The position numbers and the translations under genes are program-made. A stretch of 64,000 bases of DNA from Astragalus membranaceus (lineage: Eukaryota; Streptophyta; Magnoliopsida; Fabales; Fabaceae): NCBI GenBank assembly GCA_039519185.1, contig CM076848.1, positions 189,470,628 through 189,534,627 of the forward strand. The letters run 5' to 3'. This document shows, in pieces, positions 55,037 to 64,000 of the stretch. Numbering within the stretch: position 1 is the stretch's first letter; every line of letters begins with the position of its first letter. The notes beneath the pieces were generated by a model. The model was not told the origin of the DNA, ran no database searches, and worked only from the letters and a program-made list of their open reading frames with translations.

Positions 55037-55875
55037 AAATCGACCATGGACATACTTATGACTAACATTCATTTTGGGGAAATGGATAGGTTATGAGTGC
55101 TTATTATACTGAAAGTTTGAAGACTTTTTTCGAACCTACTATATTTGAGACTTTAAAGTAGGACTATAATAGTTTGAGACTTTGCAGTCATGTTTCTTTT
55201 CTTTTCATGTTGCTCCATTGGTATTTTCCAAAGACACGTTTCAATAATTTTAGTCTCCTTCATTGTGTTTGACATGATTCTTCAAAATTGATGTCCCCAT
55301 GTTTAGGGATTCGATCTTTCTTTTCCACTGTTATAAGTTTAAATGATTGTAGTATAGACCAATTTGCTCTAAGTGGATAGAAAAGTAATGTCTTAATATA
55401 TCATATCTATGTTAATTGTGTATTTATCTTTCTAAAAAATATTCTGTTGTTGCTGTTCTCTTTTGTTTGATTCTTTGGTTGTTGTTCTTGAACCTAGATT
55501 GTTAATTTAATAGTTGTTTTTGAAACTAAATTAATGTATATTGAAGACACTTCTACATACTCCATTGCACATTTCTCATTTTCCATCTTGCTGTAATTTC
55601 TTATTGTTGCCCTACTCAGGTTTCTCCTCATTTTACCTTGCTGCTACCTTTTTCATGTCCACCTATACATCCTATATTGTCAAGGCATGCTCTTCCTATG
55701 CCCTTTAAGGTAAGTGGTTTAGAAGTAGACAAATATGCTATGAAGGGACAACAAAAGGTGTTGGTGGTAATAAAATAGGAGCAAACTCCGACACCAAAAT
55801 TGTAGTGGAATTAACAAATGCTTCATCAAAAGTCAATGTCACTCACTTGATATTAAACCTATGCAGATGAATTTA

Positions 55876-56375
55876 NNNNNNNNNNNNNNNNNNNNNNNNN
55901 NNNNNNNNNNNNNNNNNNNNNNNNNNNNNNNNNNNNNNNNNNNNNNNNNNNNNNNNNNNNNNNNNNNNNNNNNNNNNNNNNNNNNNNNNNNNNNNNNNNN
56001 NNNNNNNNNNNNNNNNNNNNNNNNNNNNNNNNNNNNNNNNNNNNNNNNNNNNNNNNNNNNNNNNNNNNNNNNNNNNNNNNNNNNNNNNNNNNNNNNNNNN
56101 NNNNNNNNNNNNNNNNNNNNNNNNNNNNNNNNNNNNNNNNNNNNNNNNNNNNNNNNNNNNNNNNNNNNNNNNNNNNNNNNNNNNNNNNNNNNNNNNNNNN
56201 NNNNNNNNNNNNNNNNNNNNNNNNNNNNNNNNNNNNNNNNNNNNNNNNNNNNNNNNNNNNNNNNNNNNNNNNNNNNNNNNNNNNNNNNNNNNNNNNNNNN
56301 NNNNNNNNNNNNNNNNNNNNNNNNNNNNNNNNNNNNNNNNNNNNNNNNNNNNNNNNNNNNNNNNNNNNNNNNNNN
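55876..56375. other. Assembly gap (500 N)
   Basis: Exactly 500 unknown bases; the round number suggests a placeholder. ORFs across it are meaningless. 55037-55875 before it is AT-rich without a recognised gene. Confidence 0.98.
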
Positions 56376-57930
56376 ACTCTGATAGTTCACCACAGACCAT
56401 GGGAACCAACACAGGTTCGGTTTGACAGAAAAACTTCTGCAGCCATTCAACTTATTTTTAACGTAACTTTCGATCCGAAACTCTAATTTAGGTGTTCCTG
56501 GGTGCGTTGGAAAGCTAACAATGAGAACTACATTTATAAATAATTATGATTTAGTGTTTTTCATTTATTCCAATGACCATCCTAATGCTAATATAATTGT
56601 GATCATTGAACCATATGGAAAGTGTGCAGTTGCATTAGTGGGTGAGTTAGTTGAGGCTTTACAAGGTTGTAAGCTGGGTTTGATTTTTGTTCAAATTCGT
56701 TTTTCCAAGAATAGAAATTTTCATTGTCCAGATCTATTTTTCTTTTATGCAATTTTAGGATCTACTTTTTTGTCTTCATTTCTAATGCCCGGATCTTGAT
56801 GAGAAATCAAATCGAAGGGTTCGAACTCTGATGTCAAAGCAAGCGCATGAAAAAAATGTTGATTATTGTTTTATTTTCAGAAATCAGATTTATCATCGAT
56901 GTGTGGATTTCAAAAAAAATAAATTAATTCTATAAAACTTGAAACAAGATGCAGTTCAATAAATAAGCAAAACAATAGATTGAATTTGATTCAAAAATGT
57001 AGAGGGAAGAATTTGAACCAAAAATGTAGAGGGAAGAATTTGATTCAAACTCGTTTCAGTTGACAGATGAGGAATTTCTGGGTTCATCAGTTGTGTTGTG
57101 GGGTTGAGTTTCTGGGTTTGATTTCTTGGGCTGAAGATGAATTTTGGGTTTTGTTTTTTTAATAAATAATTAATAAATATGATTCAATTTATTAATGATT
57201 GGCCACACAGATATAAGTAACCGACACATAAGCACCGTAACGGACACGTCAGCACCGTTTATGTCAATTAATTTTTATAACGAAATTACTAAAAGAGCTA
57301 ACAGCGGTGAAGGATTTAGTTGGTACAAAAAACATAAAAAACCAACTTATTACAAATAAATAACTTAAAGGACTGATTATGTAATTTTGCCTATTTCTTT
57401 TACCCTGAGGGAAACTTGTCCCATGTAATTTCATTTCATAATAGGTTAACATTTTTTGTTTAGCCTTTTCACACTTACTGTTGGCACATGTGTTTTTCGT
57501 GTTCTGCAGAGAAATAAAACAAGCTCCGAGAATATATACTTGCATTCTTTAAACAACATTCAAAATACAACATAGTTTAAAATATTCATCAGTAATAAGT
57601 ATTTGAGTATATGGCCATGTTTTTCAGCTCTACATCACAATCAACATTCATCATGAGCGTGGTATTAAAATAATGCTCATCAATCATACAACAATGTAAT
57701 ACAAGTGCACCCTTGAATTCATGGTTCAGACTTCAGAGGAGATACTAATTTAAAACAACACCAAAATGAAGCAGGAAACTATAGTCACTTCCACATTTGA
57801 TGAAAGTTAATATTGGAAAACACTCCTCTTTTTGGTGTGTGTGTGTGTGTGTATCAGTCCAAATATAGTTAATGCAACTAAACCATGTGTTGCACAACCA
57901 AAAATCCACCATGGATCAATTACTAATTCA
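56376..57930. other. Region without a recognised gene
   Basis: 56376-56520 has the look of repeat DNA (TTTCGATCCGAAACTCTAAT). A 20-base AGAGGGAAGAATTTGA repeat occurs near 57000-57045. ACCGTAACGGACAC / CAGCACCGT motifs near 57200-57260 may mark a TIR element whose other end I could not place. A GT run lies at 57836-57851. Confidence 0.35.
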
Positions 57931-58095
57931 AATAACAGCCTAGGCTTAGATAAGCTCACCAACGAATATATAACAAACATCCTAGACAAAGATAATTCAG
58001 ATAAGTAATAACTTGCATTGAATTAATGTAGCAGCCATAGCTTTTTCACGGAGAGCTTTCACAATAGCTATTGTTAATCCGAGTAGGTTCTCAGA
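57930..58095 (+). repeat. Diverged duplication, copy 1 (pairs with 60603-60800)
   Basis: Shares CCTAGGCTTAGAT, ACAAAGATAATTCAGATAAG, TAATAACTT and TTCACAATAGCTATT with 60603-60800. Non-coding. Confidence 0.7.
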
Positions 58096-58179
58096 AAAGA
58101 GAGGTGAGTCACAATTGACACTCTTAAGTACTAAGTCTTTCCTAGCCAGAACTTTCCCCAAACAGCACTGTTTTCAAAA

Positions 58180-58390
58180 ATCAATGTCTGGTGAACCTAT
58201 AGTGCTACTGCCGACTGCTAGTTCATACAAAATATTGCCCAACTTTTGTTGGATAAAGCAACGGGATACACACAGCAGCACAATTAGGAGCCATAGTTCT
58301 CCTCCACAGCAGCACAACGGGATACACACACTACCAAGAAAATCAAGGCCTAATGAACCTATAGTGCTACTGCCTACTGCTAGTTCTTAG
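58180..58390 (+). repeat. Local direct repeat ACCTATAGTGCTACTGC
   Basis: GAACCTATAGTGCTACTGCC followed by ACTGCTAGTTC occurs at 58192 and 58347; CAACGGGATACACACA also occurs twice (58259, 58315). Confidence 0.8.
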
Positions 58391-58404
58391 TAACGAGCTG
58401 GATT

Positions 58405-58535
58405 TGAAGAAACCCAAATTGTCAAAAGGCCAAATATGTGTTCAAGTTGAAAATTGTCAAAGCAAAGCAACCACATCACAATAGTATAATATAACATATT
58501 TAATTCATTCCAAATATGTGCTCAACTTGAAAAAT
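58405..58535 (-). repeat. Displaced piece of an FBX 3' flank
   Basis: The minus strand resembles 41500-41600 after FBX2 (CAAGTTGAGCACATATTTGG; ATACTATTGTGATG). It lies 2.7 kb from the matching flank of FBX4 at 61190-61390. 58536-60480 between them shows no recognised gene. Confidence 0.6.
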
Positions 58536-60493
58536 TAATGCATCGAAGCTGCTGAAATTGTAGATGCAAGCTGAACAAGTTGTTCTCCCAACTCAGCAAC
58601 TTAAAGATCTTCAAGTTATTATTCATCCTAAAATGGTGAACAATTTAGAATGCTTACCAATCAAAGAACTTTGTTTAACCCATTTGTTTCACCTATAACA
58701 TTCATTTCTATTTCACAGACATGAAAAGACATAATCAAAGTTTAACTTACAACATCAGCAAATTTGAATTAAAAACCAGGCACATACCACACAATAATAG
58801 GGATAAAATAACAGAATTCTCTAAAAAGTTCAATCTAGAAAAATGCACTAAAAAATTCTCTACTTTTTAAATACTTCCCACCCTTGTGAGCGATGAAAGC
58901 AAAATCGAATGAGGCATTTAATCAAACTTGTAAAAGGGGAAGTAACTAAACCAAGAAAAGGGTGAGGCTGTAGCTCAAAAATGACAGGGGTATCAAGTCA
59001 AGCCATGCATTTTTTATGACAAATTAAGCCATGGGAAGCGCAAAAGGTTATACTGGCAATCAACAAAACATCAGATGCAGCAAGTCACTAATTCCCAATG
59101 TTTGGTTTGCTCTAGCTGGAAGCGCAAAAGACATTTGCCACATTTACCATGGACAAAAATACTCTTAGGAGGGAAAACTAATTCATAGCTATGAGAAACG
59201 GACATGTTGAAGAATAAAGAACTTGTGATTCTTTAGCATTGACAATGATGTACAATTATTACTCTTCTACTCTCTTCCTTTGAGAATCACAACAATGTGG
59301 CAAGTTGAAGTGTGTGACTTTGGAGCTTAGAATTTGTTGATGTAGATGATAATGCAGATATGTGGGTTGATTGAATGCTCCATCATATACTAAAAATTGT
59401 ATTTAAAATCTGTATATAAATTCTGTATGAGATGACATGGGCATAAAATTAAATTTGGAAAATCACAATTTACTCAGACAGTTCAACACAAAACAGGACC
59501 AACAATAAAGCCCCTCTGTCACGAGTCAGCCAATTAACAGCCACAAGTGCTGCTAAAATCAGCGCTAGCAGCAACCTGTAGAGGCAAATTCATCTGTCAC
59601 TTTTTTTTTGTCCTGCTACGGTATCCATGATAGAGTATGGAGCTTTCTTTTCTATGATATGGTGTTATCTACATTCATATATCAACAAAAACACCATGAA
59701 TTCAGGACCTCACAATTGGAATCCAACATCAAATGGTATTATTTTCCTTGCTTAAAATTTGGTAAACTTATTCAAGAAAGTGAAGTGGGGTAAACAAAGG
59801 AATGCAATGAGGCTCAATGAGTATCAAAGCACTTTATTTATTCAATTTGTAACTTTTACATCATAGTCGTAAAGTAATTCCTAAAACCCCAACCATTGAT
59901 CCAATTTTACAATCACAATGAACAATACAAAACAAAAGATGAGCCACAATTTCTTCACTTGAGTATTGACTGAACAAAATGCATAATTAAGTCTTTAACA
60001 TGAATTTAAATGAATAGCAGAATCTCACATTTTCCTCATTGCAGAATCACATGAATCTAACACATTGCAGATTACCGCACAACAACCCAGAAATTTGTGA
60101 TTGATTCGTTCAGCTTCCTCATGTCGTCGTCGCTGGATCGTTGTGAAATCCAACGGCGGGGCTCATAATATCTGTTCCTCGTTCTCCTTTTTCATATGCA
60201 AGCTCAGTGTCTTTTGAGGTTATTGGGTAGATCAATTGAGCTAGCAAGGTTTTCGACTTTTTGTTGCTGTCGTCGTGTTCGTGGCTGTGAGAAAACATCT
60301 GGAGGAAGGAGGGGGATTCGTTTTATGGTAAGGATCCCGTTTTAGTAGTTGTCGTGGATGTATCGTTCATGGCGGAGGAGACTGAGGGCATCAGGGACAT
60401 CAGAGTAGGTGTTGACGGACACAGTGAGTTTGATCCAATGGCTTATAATGGATCCTCTGACTCACATAAAAATAGCTTTCTCACTATATATAC

Positions 60494-60496
<3 letters not shown>

Positions 60497-60567
<71 letters not shown>
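60497..60567. repeat. TA microsatellite
   Basis: About 35 TA units. 60568-60602 is short flanking sequence with GCGCGC. Confidence 0.95.
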
Positions 60568-60570
<3 letters not shown>

Positions 60571-60602
60571 GTATGTAGTTAAAAGCGCGCTATAGCTAAG
60601 AT

Positions 60603-60800
60603 GAGCTAGGCTTAGATGAGTTCAGTAATCAATATATAATAGAAATAGAAATCCAAAACAAAGATAATTCAGATAAGTAATAACTTATGCAGCAGCCTTA
60701 GTTTCTTAACTATTATCCAAAAAGAATGAGCTTAATTATTCATCTAGTATCTGCGCTGAAGTGTGCAAGAGCCTTCACAATAGCTATTAGCTAAAGCACA
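60603..60800 (+). repeat. Diverged duplication, copy 2
   Basis: See 57930-58095. 60801-61190 is non-coding, with an echo of the CAGCAGCACAATTAGGAG region (ACACAGCAGTACAGAGG near 60853). Confidence 0.65.
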
Positions 60801-61392
60801 CTACCAATCAAATTATCATTTTTGTTGAATATAGCAACAGAATACACAGCAGTACAGAGGTAATAGTTCATCCATAGAAAAAAAGGACATTTTACCAGAA
60901 TTCTATTGCCAATTGAGCCTTAGTTCTCCATTAGACCACTCCTAATGCTAATATGATTTATCATTTTGTCCCTATATTATGGACCTCAATTTGGTGCTCC
61001 AAAGTTTATAACATCAAATTAGTCTTCCAAAGATTTGAGGTGACATCAAAATGGTCAAACTTATTTTGGTGGAAGATTCATTTTTGTGCGAATCTATAAT
61101 TTGAAGAACTAAATTAGCATCAAGAATCTTTAGGCGACAAATTGATGCTAATAAACTTCAATTTCTGCAATCAAAAGATATAAACAGAAAGTCCACATGA
61201 GATTGAGATGGACTATGTAAAAAGTAATGCACATGAGAGAACCAACAACTCTAACAAACAAACTTAATCATTAATTAACAATGATCAACAAAGTCACCAC
61301 GATTGTAAAAAAAATAAAAACAAAGTCACTACTAATCAGAACAAGCATGAAAATAAATAACATAAACTGAAATGAGATTAAACTCTCTAACA

Positions 61393-62355
61393 TTAAGAAC
61401 AAGGTGAGATTAAACTCTCAACATAGACTACTGGGGCCATCCAATCATTCATGTTTTGAATCTTAGGAACCTTAAAAGTACCATTTCTGGAATTGTAAAT
61501 AACCAACTTCAAATCACCCATAGGCAGCTCGTTATGATCTTTAAAATCCAGCAACACTTGGTCATCCTCATAAACATATACAACCTCGGTATAAAAAGAA
61601 CGACGACCTCCCATATAAGGAACATTGAACAATTTAGTCCAAGACTCTTCAATTCCATATTCCTTCATAACCCAAACATCAAAAAACTCACCATTCCTTG
61701 CAAAGATACACAAGCAATCCCTCAACACCCCTAAAGTCGGATTATCGTTCTTCATATCAGGTATCAAAAGCCTTCGATAAGACTCCTTCTCCAAATCAAG
61801 AGAAACAATAACACGCGAGTGACTAAGCTGAGCATCATGTACCACTACCAACCAATTAACACTTCCACTCACAAACATTCCCGGTCCAAGAATGGGACCT
61901 CTATTGGGAAAATCATCTATGCTTCTCCAGGAATCGGCACCCAAAGTATAAACACTAACTTCAATATTACAAGTACCATAAGTAACAGCAAAGACCTTAT
62001 AATTATCAATAAAATGATCATACCCGAAAGTGTATTCAACAGAGGAGGCAAAATCCAAAGGGGGCAAAATCTTGAACTTTCTAATTGAAGGATTCCATAA
62101 AAGAGCAGAATGTTTATTAATGGTAAATAAGAGAATACCATCGCAAGAGGAGGCTGTAGATCTGTACCTGTTGTATTTGTTGTTAACCGCCTTCGGGCGT
62201 ATGAGCTCTAATTGCGGGACGGCTGAGGTTGTAGACGCGTCACTGAAAATAGAAGAGATTGTTGAATCCCAGAGAAGTGTGAGAACAAAATGTTGGGGAA
62301 GATGCTGCAACACTCGAACAATGATGAATTTGATGAGGCCGCACTTGATTCTAAA
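61393..62355 (-). pseudogene. F-box-family gene lacking the F-box (FBX4)
   Basis: The minus strand carries an open frame of about 306 codons that matches the F-box-associated part of its paralogues: LLWDSTISSIFSDAS, CDGILLF, ALLWNPSIRKFKILPP, TFGYDHFIDNYKVFAV, VSVYTLGADSWRSIDD, WVMKEYGIEESWTKLFNVPY, and VYVESLISPCS before the stop at 61395-61393. Homology fades near 62355, the point corresponding to residue ~95 of FBX3. The F-box and start codon are absent and the frame has no ATG at its head. Beyond lies unrelated AT-rich sequence, so the gene was probably cut by an insertion or rearrangement. Its substrate-binding part is intact, so an expressed fragment cannot be excluded. Confidence 0.85.
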
Positions 62356-64000
62356 GCGTGTGTAAACACACTAACCTTTAGGTTCGATTCGCCCCCACCA
62401 ATTCTAATCGATTGGATGCAATAGGGTAACCTGCGAATCCCCTTCAGGATACTTTAGAAACCTTGATGTGTCTTGCACAACCACACCAAGCCTATCTTTC
62501 AATAATACCTTACGGAATAAAGTCTCCGTACTCACTCTTGTGCACCAGAGAAGTAAAGAGTTGATTTAGAATAAAAATGATGGAATTTTGTGTTGGAGAG
62601 AAGTTGAAATTCGTATGTTATAATGAGTTCAGAATGTCTCTTTATATAGAAAAATTCATGCCTTTTAATGAAAGAACGCAACTTTTTGGGAAAATAGTTT
62701 CTGCCATTTGGATTCGTTAAATAGAACATTTTCCAAAATCTATCTAAGGGGGATTCGAACCCGTGCCACTAAGGATAGTAACACAATGCGCAACCACCGA
62801 ACCACAATGACATTTGTTACAAAGTTTAATTCACAAATATCTTTAACCAGAATCCAAATCAATATTTTGAAAATATCTCCAACAATCCCCCACCATTTTC
62901 AAAATATCCAAATCCATTATTCCGGAAATCACATGTTTTCAAATGAAGGTATCTTGCGATTTGAACCATCACTTAGTAAGTTAAGTCATCACTAATCCCC
63001 AATTAGATTGGTAGACAAGCTTTGAACCAACTACTCATTAGAACAAGTGTGCATAACTCACGCATGAAATCTCAGTACCATTGAAAGAATTATAAAAATG
63101 ACACTTTTAATAAGGCCTTGTGTCCGGTATCCTTTTCATGAGAATTTTAAGAGTCCAGCCCTTTAACTCTATGAAGCGGCCCCACTTCATTCTCATATAG
63201 GTAGACTATATCAGAAATGCACCCATAATTATGCACCTCAGCAAATATATGCTATATGTCTATTAAGAGGAGAACCTCATCCTTCCAACTTTACTTTTAT
63301 GGTCCAAGTACTTTAAACCCATGGGATGTATCTATTTTCAAGTACTCCAATCACTCTTATAATGTACTTTCACCATTGAACTCAAGACTTGATTTCATTC
63401 AAGTGTGAGTCGGGTTTCCATTATTGGTGATCAATTAGATATGGGCTTGTATCACATCCCTATTGATGTATTCAACATCACATCCTTGTCAATTCTTTCG
63501 TCAAAGAATTGCAAAATTCATTTCAAATTTTATACATTTTGAATATTCAATCACCTCCATAGCTATGACTTTTGATATACTTTTGAAATCAATCAATTAG
63601 CACAAAACATGATAATTATATCATTTAATTGTATCTTATACAAACACATTAAATTATTTTACCTTTTGCCATATTAAACATTTAATAAAGTTATATCATT
63701 GATCACTAACACATGACAAAAGAGAACATAAATATCACTAAGTATTCATGATATTATCATTGTTTAGTGCAAATAAATTAATGATGAAAATCAAATATTT
63801 TATAATGATAACTTTGTCATGAATAAAATAGACACAAAATTTTAATTACCCTTTAATTTAAAATCAATAGTATAAATACAAATCACACTTACAATTTCCT
63901 AAAATGCACCACACAACACAGTAAATACATCAAATACAAAGACATAACTTATTACAAGAAAACACACTTAAATTCAATTTCCCGTCATTGGGTACATAAT
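62356..64000. other. Unassigned repeat-like region upstream of FBX4 remnant
   Basis: No significant ORF. GTGTGTAAACACAC at the junction is palindromic, followed by TTAGGTTCGATTCGCCCCC. A second tRNA-like GGGGGATTCGAACCCGTGCC with CACAATGCGCAACCACCGAA lies at 62749-62802. CCAACAATCCCCCACC near 62878 looks like a retroelement LTR or leader. It may be a large LTR continuing past the window, but no paired end is visible. Confidence 0.4.

Noticed and set aside
55839..56450. ORFs made mostly of unknown residues
   Set aside because: They cross the 500-N gap.

Overview
The window is a repeat-dense stretch of a plant nuclear genome. It carries Ty1/copia elements with tRNA-Met-type primer binding sites, CACTA, Mutator-like (MULE) and hAT elements, tRNA-derived SINEs and a LINE. 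Non-repeat gene content is a small F-box/kelch-associated gene family. F-box style and repeat types suggest a papilionoid legume of the clover/medic kind; that is an inference from sequence character only. Bacterial-style features (operons, CRISPR, Shine-Dalgarno sites) are absent.

Layout. 1-2155: 3' part of a CACTA element with a decayed transposase gene, ending in a canonical terminus and inserted into a MULE transposase fragment (2156-3240, minus). 3400-8375: microsatellites, a three-copy ~340-bp repeat family, a degenerate minisatellite, a truncated LINE, and SINE/hAT insertions. 8375-20357: a copia element (Copia 1) with 299-bp LTRs and a perfect 5-bp target duplication. Its pol gene is interrupted by (a) a ~5.35-kb CACTA-like element carrying intron-containing fragments of two cellular genes, CCT-zeta chaperonin and an OPT oligopeptide transporter, flanked by a 331-bp direct duplication, and (b) a 1370-bp solo LTR. 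20.4-23.2 kb: SINE, CAACGAGAG-type repeat blocks, a GC-rich foldback element, TA arrays. 23.6-26.8 kb: a MULE with a decayed transposase and tandem repeats inside its inverted repeats. 27.0-28.04 kb: a second terminal-inverted-repeat (TIR) element.

28.2-62.4 kb holds the F-box family: FBX1 (28239-29435, intact), FBX2 (39906-41133, pseudogene), FBX3 (49718-50956, intact) and FBX4 (61393-62355, minus, lacks the F-box). Their 3' flanks are also related, so whole segments were duplicated. Between them lie Copia 2 (31.75-38.9 kb, broken by a 2697-bp solo LTR and followed by a 727-bp tandem duplication), Copia 3 (42250-45339, minus, internally deleted, inside an RNase H-type retroelement remnant), a TIR element (45.9-47.2 kb), a SINE split by a hAT element (48.5-49.5 kb) and a 958-bp hAT-like element (51495-52452). 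A 500-N assembly gap lies at 55876-56375. 62.36-64.0 kb is unassigned.

The only genes likely to encode working cellular proteins are FBX1 and FBX3, predicted substrate adaptors of SCF ubiquitin ligases. Everything else recognisable is mobile DNA or its debris, nested to three levels. The strongest observation is the gene-carrying CACTA element with its odd duplicated flanks. Gene and element names such as FBX1 or Copia 1 are local labels, not official symbols.
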